Shown: positions 31,835 through 43,107 of the stretch, piece after piece
How positions within the stretch are numbered: position 1 is the stretch's first letter
How the letters are laid out: each line of letters begins with the position of its first letter
Assembly (NCBI RefSeq): GCF_000281045.1
Contig: NW_008246100.1
Span: 77,080-141,079 of the forward strand
DNA: 64,000 nt
DNA from: Saprolegnia diclina VS20
Taxonomy: Eukaryota; Oomycota; Saprolegniomycetes; Saprolegniales; Saprolegniaceae
Reading direction: 5' to 3'
Made by a program: the position numbers and the translations under genes
The notes under the pieces: model-generated
Told to the model about the DNA's origin: nothing
The model's input: the letters and a program-made list of their open reading frames with translations, nothing else
Database searches by the model: none

Positions 31835-33884
31835 ATGGACATGCTGCCCGCCGAGGTCGAGCAGGGCAACGTCGAGTACAAGGTCCAGCTGCTCAACCCG
31901 TCGCCAGGTACATGCCCACGCAGCTCCATGGCGCTGACGCCCGAGCTAGAGCGCTTCCAGCACCTCGTGACGCAGATGAACTGGCGCCTCAACGAAGGCC
32001 ATGGCGAAGCCTTTTACGAGATGGGTGTCTCGGACGGCGGTCGCATCGTGGGCATGTCGCCAGAAGACCTCGAGATGAGCCTTGCCACGCTCTACCGCAT
32101 GTGCCAAGTGCTCGGTGCTGATATGCGCCTCGTTACGCTCCGCGATGGCTACGAGCCCGGTCGCAAGGCCGCGCGGGTGTGCATCTCGCGCATCGCCGAC
32201 ACGCATGCAAAGAAGCAAGTGCGAGGTACCTTGTCCATTGCATCGACGCTGGAGTGCTAACGTGATTTGCTAGTGTCGGTGATTGGCAGTGTTGAGAGCG
32301 GCAAGTCGACGCTTATCGGGGTGCTCACCCGCGGCTGCCTCGACGACGGCCATGGGCTGGCGCGCATGCAAGTCTTCCGGTACGCTAAACGCGCTGATTC
32401 GCATCGCTCTCAGCATGCGCATAGCCACTTGCACGAGGTAGAAGACGGTCGGACGTCGAGTATCAGCGAGCAGATCATGGGTTGTCCTCATCAACCTGGT
32501 TGAACCTAATCGAACGAGTCGCGTAGGCGTGACCAAGGACGGCAAGATTTGCAGATTCAACACGTTCGAGAGCCGCCACGCGTCCAGCATCGAGTCCCAG
32601 AGCCACAAGCTCGTGATGTTCAGCGACCTCGCGGGCCACGAGCGCTACCTCAAGATCACAGGTACACTGGTTGCACTTGTATCGTTTTGCATTGAGCAAC
32701 CTGCCTAGCCACGGGCCTGACGAGTCAGTTTCCCGACTACGCCATGCTAGTCGTCGACGCGACGCAAGGCGTGCAGACAATGACGCGCGAGCACCTTCAG
32801 ATCGTGCTGGGCCTCGACGTCGCCGTCTTTGTCGTTGTCACCAAGGCCGATGTGGCGGCGGCGCCCAGGATAGCGGCGACAGTCACCGAAGTCCAGGCGC
32901 TTCTCGAGGTTTCCTCAATCAATGCTATGGTGGCTCATGCCCATGATCGACTCGTAGTCGATGAAGAACGCGTCCCACGTAGTCGCAGATACGACGGCAG
33001 CGCCGTGCATAGCTGGCTCCGTGCCCATCTTTATTGTCTCGAGCGTCACGGGGGCCTCATTGCCGCAGCTGCAGACCTTCTTGGCGGCGATCCTGCCCAC
33101 GCGCGTAGTCTTATCATCGTCACGTCTTTGCATGACGCAGGCGCGTAGGTATGGACATCCCGCGACGAGTGCTCGGCCGAGGTGCACTTGAGCGGGTACT
33201 ACGACACGGAGGCGGGTAGCATCGTGACAGGTCTCGTCAAGAGGTACTTCATGGAGTTTGCTCGTCGCCGCCTCCATTGAATATGCATCACTAGTGGCAC
33301 AGTGAGCGTTGGTGACTCGCTCTTGCTCGGCCCGACAGCCACCGGCGCGTTCTACGGCGTGCACGTCAAGAGCATCGAAGTCCAGAGAACGCCCGCCAAG
33401 CGCATCTTTGCAGGCCAAGCCGGCGCGCTTCTTTTGAGCATCAACTCGGCGGTATGTGCAACAAATTTCAATGTATCAAGTCATATCCGAGCGTAGATTG
33501 ACTTTTCCATGATGCGCAAAGGCATGATGCTTGTGCACCCGAGCTTGCGCGTACGCTACTTCTAACTTTGTTTCGCAGAGATCTCGACAAATGTGCTTGT
33601 AGCCGATCGCGACGCGGCAGTTTGACGCTGAAGTCCAGCTCGTCGACGAGAGCGTTGTGCTCAAGGAGAACGTCCAGGGCGTCATTCACGCAGGTCCGAT
33701 CCAGCAAACGGCCAAGATCGTGCGGGTCGCATACGAGAAGGACGTGTGTTACCTCCGCTTTGAGTTTGTCTACTGCTCCGAGTACTTGCGCCCGGACCTG
33801 CCGCTCGTGTTTCGCGCCAGCCGGACGCACGCGGTCGGCAAGGTCGTCGGCGCCGTCCACGTTGCGGTCAAGGGCGTTGCGTAA
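31835..33884 (+). CDS. GTPBP1: GTPBP1/GTPBP2-type translational GTPase
   Basis: Start ATG 31835 ([20 protein letters not shown]). The N-terminal [17 protein letters not shown] matches EEGHGETIYELGVEDDG of GTPBP1. G motifs in order: [17 protein letters not shown] (G1), [11 protein letters not shown] (switch I), [12 protein letters not shown] (G3), VVVTKADV (G4) and VSSVTG (G5). Then come the beta-barrel domains with [47 protein letters not shown] and [16 protein letters not shown], ending at TAA 33882-33884. The family is related to EF-Tu and EF-1A and is linked to ribosome rescue and mRNA decay. At least seven short introns are needed; the one starting near 32910 contains an in-frame ATG, so the join was set by the GTPBP1 pattern. 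Upstream in-frame Met codons are probably leader. Confidence 0.93.
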
Positions 33885-34328
33885 ATACCCGTGAATATAC
33901 GATGCATCTTCTTCGAAGCGGTGGTCGACTGTCAAAGCCAAACTCGCTGCAAGCGACAGTGGAAGCACAATACACCGAGTAGAGACTACGCAATGTGTCT
34001 GTGGAGCGATAACCTTACTACTCTGCGCATCCACGCAATGAGGCACGGTAATCACGCAGACGCCACCCAAGGCGTTGTACGGAGAGGAGGCCCAAAGGCC
34101 TAGGCTGCTTGGAGTGTCATGAGCTAACGCGCGTGTTGGTTGCTGGTGTACTCGTACGATATATCACAGATCTATCACTTCGTCTTGTAGACACTTGCAT
34201 TTTCTCATCGTCACGAGGGTTTGGGTTGAAGCCCTGTCCCGAACGAAGACCCTTTCACCGAAAAGGCCATTCAAAAGTGTGTCGAGTGCATTCTTCACTT
34301 TACTTCAGCGACGGCAACACTGACAACG
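33885..34328. other. intergenic
   Basis: About 444 bp downstream of the GTPBP1-like gene. No convincing coding or repeat signal. Confidence 0.4.
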
Positions 34329-35163
34329 ATGACCAAACCCCGCTGGAACAGCTCTAGCAACGCTGCCTGTACGAAGTCCATGACGCCCTCTCCAAGAGAC
34401 ACCACCGACGACTCGGGCCGCATGTTCGCGCGCGACAAACCGTTGGGACTCGTCCTGTCCCAGCATGATTGGCACTGCGATCCCCGGCGAGCTCCGCCAC
34501 GGCCAGGAGTTGCGCATTGCTGCGCTGGAAGCTCCAGTGACGACCGAGTCGAACACTCGCCAAACTCGCATCCCCGAGGTAAAGACTAGCCTCGCAACTT
34601 TTACGAAAGCCGGTCCATGCAGCACTTTGACGCGATCTGTCGCCTCAAAATCAACGCGGTCGTCAAGGCGGCGGAGTTCAAGGCGCTGCAACGGGACCAC
34701 GACAGTCTCGTAGCTGCCAAACACAAGCACATCCCAAGTGGTGTCCACGCTGCCCGGCAGACGATCTCGGCAGCAAGGCGGCAGAGCGCAGTAGCTCGAT
34801 CAAGCCAGCCGCGCCGGTGCGCCTCGACCTCGCTCGTTTGCGACTCGACACCGACGCTCGACTCGAGGCGCTCGAGGCGCTCGAGGGCAACACACCCGTC
34901 TAGACTCTCGTCGACCGATACGACAACCTCGTAGAGCCCGTGGTCACGGACGTGCTCCTGCTCGACAGTTTGGTGTTTGCGTGCAGCGCAGTCCCACCGA
35001 TCGCGCACCAATTCTCGACTTTGTTTGATGCGACCGCGCCACGCACCGACGCACCACAACGCACCGCAACGTCGTTCACTTTGGCCGGTACGCGTACTAT
35101 ATTCCCGACGCGCCGACGGCCACCAAGGACGCGCACGCACTTGATATCCACTAGCGCGCCGTG
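34329..35163 (+). pseudogene. unrecognised, possibly decayed or misassembled gene
   Basis: Several plus-strand blocks look coding but do not join into one clear frame. They are MTKPRWNSSSNAACTKSMT at 34329, RHGQELRIAALEAPVTTESN, FDAICRLKINAVVKAAEFK, VRLDLARLRLDTDARLEALE at about 34818 and LVDRYDNLVEPVVTDVLLL. Short GT-AG introns could link some of them, but an in-frame TAG (34902) separates the last two. The helical segments suggest a coiled-coil protein. The last block runs into the fold-back repeats. No family was recognised. It could be a real gene with short introns or a remnant. Confidence 0.3.
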
Positions 35164-35216
35164 AATGTAAAACGCGTGCCAAAGACGACAACGTTGTGGG
35201 GCGTTGTGGTGCGTCG
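35047..35216. repeat. imperfect fold-back repeat 1
   Basis: The left arm at about 35047-35085 (cgacgcaccacaacgc...) is the reverse complement of about 35178-35216 (...gcgttgtggtgcgtcg) with a few mismatches. Weaker complementarity continues inward around acgcgt. Confidence 0.75.
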
Positions 35217-35224
35217 TTGTATCG

Positions 35225-35341
35225 GTGCTTGACGCGCTCCGGGCGACAGCCACAGCCAGTAGCCGCGTGCTCGTCTCAGTCTTCCAGCTCGATATGCTCG
35301 CGGCTACTGGCTGCGGCTGTCGACCGGAGTGCATCAAGCAC
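35225..35341. repeat. imperfect fold-back repeat 2
   Basis: The 43-nt arms 35225-35267 and 35299-35341 are reverse complements at about 39 of 43 positions, with a 31-nt loop. The arm core is cagccagtagccgcg. It lies immediately after fold-back repeat 1. Confidence 0.85.
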
Positions 35342-35505
35342 CGATTATAAAATCAGACAAGTTCTCCAGACATCAATCTCACGGCAATCTGAGAGCATCT
35401 TAGAGTAGTCCAGCCATGAATTCCGCATAAGCATCCGGAATTCGTGTTGGATCTATTTTTAGCCCAATCCGCCAAGGCCGTTTGAGAATTACAACGAGTT
35501 GAAGC

Positions 35506-37374
35506 ATGCCAACGGACGCGGACGGGATCGTCGACCTCGACGGGCATGCGGACGAGGGGGCGAAGCGGAAGAAGCGCAAGTCCAAGCTCCGGCCGCAGAC
35601 GATCGAGGAGGTCTTCTCGTCCGTCTCGACGCTCAAGGCGGATGGCATCAACCCGCCGCCCGAGAAGATCGTGCTCTCGCCGCGGTCGGCCGAGGCCTGT
35701 CTGCGCACGGGCGTGAACCCCGAGACGCTCAAGATCCGGGACCTCGAGTCGTTCGAGGTCGCGGGCGTGAGCCCTGCCGTGCAAAAGATGCGCCACGAGG
35801 CCTACAGCATGCGCCGACACGACCAAATGAAGCTCGTCCGCGCCGAGAAGAAGGCCATCTTGGCCGAAGAAGACGCCAGCAACGAAGCTGTGCCGGGCAG
35901 CCACCGGTCGCCGTCCAACTCGCCGCCCAAGAAGTCGGATGCGCAGTCGAGCATGATCGATCTCGAGAAGCGCCGGCTCGAGAAGGTCCAGTTTCGGCAG
36001 CAGCGCGAGATTGAGCAAATGCTCGAGTTTGAGATGAAGATGAACCGCCTGCAAGAAGAGGCGGCACAAAAGGTCCTCCGTGAGAAGCAGCTCCACGACC
36101 AGCTCGAGCACGAGAAAGTGCTGCGCGTCAAGGAGCTCGCCGAGGTGAAGCGGCTCAAGGAGATCCAAAAGAAGGCCCAGGAAGACGCCGCCGAGGAGCG
36201 CCGGCGCCAAATTGCAGCCCAAATGTTTCAGCGCGATAAAGAGCTCGCCGAGCAAAAGGCGCGGCAAGACCGGCTCCGGAAGATCGAGACCAAGCTCCGC
36301 GAGGAAGAGCGCCAGAAGAAAGCCGAGGAGCACAAGCAGAAGACCGAAGCGATCCTTGCCAAGCAGCAGAGCGAGATCCAAGCCCGGCTGCAAGAGCTCA
36401 CGGTCGCCGAGGAGACGCGCCAGCGCATGCTCGAAGAGCAGCAGGAGCAGCGCATGCGCGAGATGGAGGAGCGGCGGGAGACGGTCGCCGCGCGCATCGA
36501 TAGCAACCTTCGCCAAGCGCGCCGCGTTGAGAAGCAGCGGAAGCGCGAGATTCAAAGCAAGCAGCGCCAGAGCGAGCTTCTCCGGGCCCAAGTCCGCGCC
36601 GAGCAGGAGCGGCAACGCGAGCTCGCGAAACAGGAAATGGAGCTCATGGAGCGCAAGCGGCAATTGGTATTGGAAGACGCACGGCGCGAGGAGGAGCGCA
36701 AGAAGACCGAGCTCTTGGAGCGGCAGCGCGAAGTCGATGAGAATGTCCAGAACGTCCAAGAAGCCCACCACCGCGCGCTGCAGCTCAAGCGCGAACAGCG
36801 GCAGATCCAGAAGCAGCTCAAACTCAGCAACGTCGACCGCATGAAGCGAATTCAAGACTACAAGCGGCTCGAGACTTTGCGCAAGATCCGGGAAGCCGAA
36901 GAGCGCACCGAGTCGATGATCCAGCAAAAGGTCGAGCTCATTCGGCAGCGCAAGGAGGCGTCCGTGCGCTCCAAGATCCAGCGCGACACGATCGTGCAGA
37001 CCATGGAGAATGTCAAAGTGACCAAAAAGTGGAAAAAGGCTTCGAAAACCATCGACAAGGTGCTCGGGATCAAGAAGCCGTCGCGCAACCAGCGCCCGCG
37101 CTCGAGCGAAGCGCTGCCGCGGAGCCAGAGCGCCGCCGAGCTGCCGCAGCTGCGCGCCAAGACGCCCCCGAGCGCTTTGGGCAATGGCACGAGCAAGAAC
37201 ATTCGACCGGCGTCGCCGCCACCGACCAAGACCGCGTTTCGACACATCCACGAGTCGGAGAAGCGACCGGTCGAACCGTCGCCGTTCCGATCGCCGTACG
37301 ACGAAGTGCCCCACTTGATACAGAAGAAGCACAGCTTCAAGCAGTCGAGGCACACGGAGTCGTCCGTGTTTTAA
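35506..37374 (+). CDS. long coiled-coil protein, CCDC177-like
   Basis: Single-exon gene, ATG 35506 (MPTDADGIVDLDGHADEG), TAA 37372-37374, 622 residues. After a basic stretch (KRKKRKSKLRP), residues of about 57-75 read LSPRSAEACLRTGVNPETL, which matches the SPRSLEACARCAVKP signature at the start of CCDC177-family proteins. From about residue 95 to 530 it is almost unbroken charged coiled coil rich in Glu, Lys, Arg and Gln (MEERRETVAARIDSNLRQAR, KQRKREIQSKQRQSELLRAQ). The C-terminus is basic and Ser/Pro-rich. CCDC177 homologues are of uncertain function and are often found in flagellated eukaryotes. The coding call is firm, the family call moderate. The reverse strand is also open but is composition-driven. 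Confidence 0.88.
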   Translation: MPTDADGIVDLDGHADEGAKRKKRKSKLRPQTIEEVFSSVSTLKADGINPPPEKIVLSPRSAEACLRTGVNPETLKIRDLESFEVAGVSPAVQKMRHEAYSMRRHDQMKLVRAEKKAILAEEDASNEAVPGSHRSPSNSPPKKSDAQSSMIDLEKRRLEKVQFRQQREIEQMLEFEMKMNRLQEEAAQKVLREKQLHDQLEHEKVLRVKELAEVKRLKEIQKKAQEDAAEERRRQIAAQMFQRDKELAEQKARQDRLRKIETKLREEERQKKAEEHKQKTEAILAKQQSEIQARLQELTVAEETRQRMLEEQQEQRMREMEERRETVAARIDSNLRQARRVEKQRKREIQSKQRQSELLRAQVRAEQERQRELAKQEMELMERKRQLVLEDARREEERKKTELLERQREVDENVQNVQEAHHRALQLKREQRQIQKQLKLSNVDRMKRIQDYKRLETLRKIREAEERTESMIQQKVELIRQRKEASVRSKIQRDTIVQTMENVKVTKKWKKASKTIDKVLGIKKPSRNQRPRSSEALPRSQSAAELPQLRAKTPPSALGNGTSKNIRPASPPPTKTAFRHIHESEKRPVEPSPFRSPYDEVPHLIQKKHSFKQSRHTESSVF

Positions 37375-37888
37375 TTTAACATTTGTTCGCAATAGAATCC
37401 CTACTAGCATCAGCAAACTGGATGGCAGCAAGGACACGAAGGAGGCCATTTCTAACCGCCGAGCGTGGCTGCCACGTTGAACAACTACGTTGCCATCCGC
37501 GCTGTTCGTCGCTCTACTAGCGCCCTACTATCAGTTGAGACTAGTCGAGTCTAGTCGTTCCGTGCGAGGCTCGTATACGGACCGTTTGAAGCTGGCGAGG
37601 CTGGCTGGCGGGGATCGTGGGTACACGTTGGCTCGTTTCGTTGACGCGCGTGTCAACAAATTTGAGGTTTCGCGACTTTTTGGCGAAATGTCAACGCGTC
37701 AAGGCATGTGATTGGCTGCAATCCAAAGCCTCTCGCCCAATCCGCGTCCGCCATGCCATTTGCGCGATGGTATTAAAATACACTCGCGATTTGTATGTGA
37801 CTGCATTGTATTGGAAACGAGACAAGGACCTTTCCCCTTCCAGACTGTTTCAGATTGGCCTCGGAGCTCGCAATTGGACCACAAACCC
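37375..37888. other. intergenic, promoter region of the STIM-like gene
   Basis: About 514 bp. It contains an inverse CCAAT (tgattggctg near 37710) and a TATA-like tattaaaatac near 37770, about 120 bp before the next ATG. No gene. Confidence 0.4.
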
Positions 37889-39570
37889 ATGCGATCCAGC
37901 AGCCTCCTTGCAGGCGTCGTCTTGGCGCTCGCAGCGCTCGGCGCCGCCGACGAGCAGCAGCATGCCATGGAAGACATTGACCAGGATGGCATCATGGGCA
38001 CGGACGAGCTCTCGGACCTGCGGGCGAAGCTGCAGCACGCCTTTGACGTCGACAACAGCGGTCGCCTCGAGAAGGACGAAATGCGCACGGTAGGCATGCA
38101 TCACCATGACGACGCAATGCCTCATGCAAGAGCGATAGGTGCTTGAGGTCGAGCATGTTTCGCGCGAGTTCAACCAGCTCGATGCCAACGCCGACTCGTA
38201 CATCTCGGTTGCGGAGCTCGAGTCGCGCTGGGACGAGCTTGGGTCCGAGATGACCGTTGAAGAGGTGGCCGACTGGGTCTCCTACTCGGTCCAGCTGCCG
38301 CAGTACTACGACAACTTTCGCAAGCACTTTGTGTCGGGCTACACCTTTCCGCTGCTCATGGACAAGAACGGCGAGCGGCTCAAGGACCTCGGTGTCTCGT
38401 CCAGCTTGCACCGACACCAGCTTGCGCTCATGATGAAGCGCAAGATCGCAGGCGTTGGGAAAGGTGCGCATCATTCCTCTTCACATCGTCGTCTCACACG
38501 CGCCGTGTCTAGTACCGCTCACGGCGCAGGAGCCGTCGTGCCGGGTGAGCCAAAAGCCGTCCCGCGCGCCCAAGTACAAGCTGTCGTGGAAGGCCATCGA
38601 CGAGCGCCCGTCGCCGTCGTACCAGGTCCAAGTCCAGCGCAACAACGTGTGGGAGACAGTATTTTTCGGCAAGCAGACGAGCTACAGCGAGACGGCGACC
38701 GAATACGACGACTTTCGCATCACAGCGTGGAACGCCTTTGGCCGCAGCCTGCGTGTCGAGCTCGAGTGCCCCGCGGTGCCGTCGGCGATGCCCTTGACTC
38801 GTGGCGTCTCGCCGGTGGAGCCCCAGGACGTCGTTAGCGACGACGATGTATCGTTCTTTGGCCTTCTCAAGGCCTACCTCTGGTGGCTCGACGAGGTGCT
38901 CCTCATGGGCGCGCTCATCTTCTTCCCGATGCGCGCGTACATTTATGGCGACGTCAACTTTCTTCTGCGCGTCTTCCGCCGGCTCCCGCCTCTCTCGCCG
39001 ACGCGCGTCGTCGTCGAGGTCGAGCACGAAGACCCGGCGAACCCGTCGCTGACCGAAGCCCGCGTCCGCGTGTCGTGGGAAAAGCCGGTCGAGAACGGCG
39101 TCCCGATTGTGTGCTACTGCGTCCGGTACACGGACGAGAAGGACAACCACCAGTACCTCAAGATGACGTCGCTGCCGCTGCCGACCGTGTGCCGCCTCTC
39201 GCCGCTGCGGTATGGCGAAACCTACAAGTTTGTCGTCGAGGCCACGAACGCGTTTGGGCTCAAGTCGCGCTCGTCGCAGTCGACGTACATGGTGAGCCTC
39301 CCCGTGCGCACGGCGCCCGCGACGCTCGACAAGAAGCGCTCGAGCGTGCTCCGCAACCAGTGCTACCTCTGCGCCGACCCGACGATGCCCAAGACTGCGG
39401 CCATGGAGTTTCTCGACGCGCTCATTTTGCACTTTTGCTCCAAGTGCGACCGCGAGTTTTGCCATGCACACCGCCGGTACACCAACCACAGTCGCGCCAT
39501 GAGCTGCCCGGCCGTGAACGGCAAGTGCGTCTGCTACCGCTGTGAATACGTCAAGCCCGAACACAAGTAA
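37889..39570 (+). CDS. STIM-like EF-hand/SAM membrane protein with FN3 domains and AN1-like zinc finger
   Basis: Three exons. ATG 37889 opens a signal peptide (MRSSSLLAGVVLALAALGAA). Three EF-hand loops follow: DIDQDGIMGTDE, DVDNSGRLEKDE and DANADSYISVAE. Residues of about 105-172 form a SAM domain (VADWVSYSVQLPQYYDNFRK, LKDLGVSS, RHQLALMMKRKI), as in STIM (ELPQYEETFRK, RQKLQLKALD). Across the second intron come an FN3-like domain (PKYKLSWKAIDE, DDFRITAWNAFGRS), a membrane segment (LLMGALIFFPMRAYIYG), a second FN3 (ARVRVSWEKPVENGVPIVCY, YKFVVEATNAFG) and a Cys/His tail (CSKCDREFCHAHRRYTNH) like an AN1 finger. EF-SAM in the lumen suggests Ca2+ sensing in the secretory pathway. STIM's CAD coiled coil is absent, so channel gating is not implied. 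Stop TAA 39568-39570. Confidence 0.85.
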
Positions 39571-40415
39571 TAATCCATCGTCCTTCTACACTACGTGGTC
39601 GATTTGGACCGAGCAAGGAGGCATTTCATTTGCCGTTGATGCCCAAGTTGAAGTACACCAGCCGACGCGTTGACAGAAGGATGCGCCACGACGTCGATGG
39701 GCCGGTTCGAGGAGACGACTTCTACACGCAGGAGACCAGACCAGATCGCCTGCCCCGACCACCCAACGCCATGGTCTGTACATAGCGCTCAAAGATCCGT
39801 TGGATCATCCTTCTTCCGAGGGCTGCAGCAAATGGCCAGCGGCACCGCGTAGGCCATTCAAGCTGGCTTCGAGGCGTCTGTCGTCGGGCGAGAGAGGTTG
39901 TAGCACCCACTTCGCCCGGCGATGCACAGAGGGGTGGACGGAATGAAGCGCGCGTCGACAGTCCTGTGGCGCGTGGGCCGGCCCGCCTCGAACAAGTGAT
40001 TGCTCTATGTCACATGCTTTCTCGCCTGTTGATCCATTTCATCAGCTTGCGATACGCGTGGCAGATGCGTGCTGTCCCGCGCATTTCCTTCTCGTCTCTT
40101 CGCCCTTCCTCCGCTTCCCAACTCCATAAGAGCCAACGCTACTACTGCCTACACTGCTCGTCATCCTCGTTGCACGACCGCATCGTCTTTGCCGCCATCA
40201 TCATCGTCGGCGCCGTCCATGGAGCTTCCTTGCTGCAGGCAGAAAGGCCAACGCAGCAGTATCCAGTGAGAAAAATCCACCGCTTTTTAGCCAATAAGCG
40301 CGCGCTGCTTTTTTATGCGGATGACGAAACACCTGCGTATCCGGAGATATGTCCGGTTAATCGACCTTGAAGTGGCAGTGGCCATTAGAGAATTTTCCCC
40401 TCGTCTGCCATCCCC
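39571..40415. other. intergenic, promoter of the GPD2 gene
   Basis: About 845 bp without a convincing gene. A CCAAT box (ccaataagcgcg at 40291) lies about 125 bp upstream of the next ATG. Short frames here have no resemblance to known proteins. Confidence 0.45.
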
Positions 40416-42391
40416 ATGTTCCGCTTGGCCACGCCCATGCGCCGCGGCGCCGTCGCCGCCGCCGGCCTCGGTGCTGCCGGCGCCTTCGCCACCTCGGCGC
40501 GCCTCAACTCGGGCATCCACCACCCCAACACGCACAACAAGGACAAGAACGGTGTCTACAAGTTCGTCTCGCCCATCGAGTGCGACGACGGCGCGGTCAT
40601 CGTGCCATGGGAGGTGCCGGAGCGCGCGACGCAGCTCGCCAAGCTCGAGAACGAAGCCTTTGATGTGGTTGTCATTGGCGGCGGCGCGACCGGCGCCGGC
40701 TGCGCCTTGGATGCGGCGACGCGTGGCATGAAGGTCGCGCTCCTCGAGCGCAACGACTTTGGCGCTGGCACGTCGGGTCGCTCGACTAAGCTCATCCACG
40801 GTGGCATTCGCTACCTCGAGACGGCTTTTATGAAGCTCGACAAGGCGGCCTTCGACTTGGTATGCCATTGACAGCTGTGACACATGGTTTATCTCATGCG
40901 TCGATGGATCGTAGGTCACGGAAGCCTTGGAAGAGCGCAAGCACATGCTCTCGGCCGCGCCGTACATGAACCGCCCGCTCCCGATCATGATCCCGATCTA
41001 CACGTGGTGGGAGATCCCGTACATGTGGGTGGGCGCCAAGGCATACGACCTCGTCGCTGGCACGCAGCGCTTCGTGCCGGGCAGCTACTACATTGACGCG
41101 GAAGAGGCTATTTACCAGTACCCGAACCTCAAGAAGGACGGTCTCAAGGGCGCGATCGTCTACTACGACGGCCAGATGAACGACACGCGCATGAACCTCT
41201 CGGTCGTCTTGACGGCCGCGCAGAACGGCGCGACGGTCGGCAACTACATTGAAGTCCAGTCCATCAAGAAGAACGCGGACGGCAAGGTCGCCGGCGTCTC
41301 GGTCAAGGACGTCATGACGGGCAAGACGTGGGACATTGCGTGCAAGGCGGTCGTCAACGCGACCGGACCGTTCACGGACGCGATCCGCAAGATGGACAAC
41401 CCGGAGGCGCAAAACATCTGCGTGCCGGCAGCCGGCGTCCACGTCGTGCTTCCGGACCACTACAGCCCCAACCGCATGGGCCTCATCGTGCCCAAGACGT
41501 CGGACGGTCGTGTCTTGGTACCCGCTTCCATCCGCCACGTCGCTTGGCTCATGTTCTCGGTGTGTTTAGTTTTTCCTGCCGTGGGAGAACGCCACGATCG
41601 CCGGTACGACCGACTCGGAGTCGGACATTACGATGCTTCCAACGCCGACGCAGCAAGAAATCAACTTTATCATCGAAGAGGCCAACCGGTACCTGGCCGT
41701 GCCTGTCACCAACGCCGACGTGCGGTCGGCGTGGAGCGGTATCCGCCCGCTGGTCAAGGACCCGCGCCATAAGAACACGGCGCAGATCTCGCGCGAACAC
41801 GTGCTCGAGGTCTCGACGTCCAACATGCTCACGATCGCCGGCGGCAAGTGGACCACGTACCGCCGCATGGCCCAGGACACGATCGACAAGCTCCAGGAGA
41901 TCATCGCTGACGTGCCCAACGCCGTGTGCAAGACGCGCGACATGCAGCTCATTGGCGCCGACCGCATCGGCGAGGTCTGCAGCCAAAAGTTTGACCGGAT
42001 CACGGTCACGCTCCGTGAAAAGTACCTCATGGACAAGGACATTGCCGAGCACTTGATGCGCAACTACGGCACGCGCGCGCTCCAGATCGCCGAGATTGAG
42101 AAGAGCGGGTTCCTCCACCGCAAGGCCGGCGACCACCCGAAGCGCCTCCACCCCAAGTACCCGTACTTGGAGTCGGAGGTCGTCTTTGCCGTGCGCCAAG
42201 AGTACGCGATGAAGGCCGTCGACGTGCTTGCGCGCCGCACGCGCATGGCCTACATCGACACGGACGCGTCGCTCGAGGTCATGGAGAAGGTCATTGGCAT
42301 GATGAGCTCGCTCTGCGGCTGGTCCAAGGCCCGCCAGGAGCAGGAACGCAAGGACGCGCTCGAGTTCTTGGCCACGATGCACAAGAAGTAA
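40416..42391 (+). CDS. GPD2: FAD-dependent glycerol-3-phosphate dehydrogenase, mitochondrial
   Basis: Start ATG 40416 ([20 protein letters not shown]), an Arg/Ala-rich presequence that fits mitochondrial import. The FAD-binding motif [20 protein letters not shown] is followed by [20 protein letters not shown] and IHGGIRYLE. Later come [50 protein letters not shown] and a C-terminal domain ([29 protein letters not shown]). Two introns (at about 40860-40915 and 41518-41569) interrupt it. The enzyme oxidises glycerol-3-phosphate to dihydroxyacetone phosphate and passes electrons to ubiquinone in the inner membrane. The protein ends after [12 protein letters not shown], without the Ca2+-binding EF-hands of animal GPD2, as in yeast Gut2. 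Confidence 0.97.
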
Positions 42392-42572
42392 CTATCTATA
42401 CAGACAATATACCGTGGTGTACGTCGCCATTTGCGTTTGCTGATGCGACTTGACCACCCTTGCGATGATGGCCGTGCTGTGACGCTAGCAGCAGAGGCCG
42501 TCCGCGATCTTTCGCATAATCAATGGGCTACAACAGCATCGTCCAGGTGCAAACGCATTCTTTAGAGAACAG

Positions 42573-42972
42573 TGTCCGCGATGACTTTACACTGGCCGGC
42601 GCATCGGCTTCTGGCTCGTCGTCGCCTGCAATCGTTGATAGTCCTGCAAGTGCTGCTGATTGGCGAACTTGGGCTCCATCTCTGGAGGCAGCAGTGTTAT
42701 GTGCTGAAGAAGAAATCGGCTACTGAAAATATCGTCGAACGATCGCGATACGAGAGGAAAATGTCCTTTTGGGTTCGACTAAGATCTCTCTCACTTTGAT
42801 TCGACTCTTAGTTTTCCCAAACCTTTCAACCTCGATTTCTCGGGCTCTACGCCTCCAACGATGGCGTGGCGTAGCATTTCGTACTCCCCAAAGTGTCTTC
42901 TATCACTGTGCCAAGAATGAGCGATTCCATTTTCAAGTCGACTTTCGGTCGCCAAGTCCGCTGGGATCGGCG
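42573..42972. repeat. left arm of a 400-bp near-perfect inverted repeat
   Basis: From tgtccgcgatgac to ctgggatcggcg. It is the reverse complement of 43108-43507 with about three mismatches by eye. The spacer is 42973-43107 (135 bp). Confidence 0.95.
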
Positions 42973-43107
42973 ACACGGGCGGTGGCTGGCTTGCATCGAC
43001 TAGGATTGGCTAAAATCGTATTAAATGCGATTTTTGGATTGGGTGTATCCACATTAAATGGAGTTGTTTTAGCCAATCAAATATCTTGAACAATTCTGGC
43101 ATGGCGC

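Noticed and set aside
35353-37449. 698-codon open frame on the minus strand
   Set aside because: Antisense shadow of the coiled-coil gene; Leu-rich composition arises from reverse-complemented Glu/Lys/Arg codons.
38509-39564. 351-codon open frame on the minus strand
   Set aside because: Antisense to the STIM-like gene, whose sense frame has recognisable domains; composition is Arg/Val/His-rich shadow.
42523-43089. open frames inside the inverted repeat as genes
   Set aside because: The same frames occur in both arms because the arms are copies. No family resemblance and no full gene structure.
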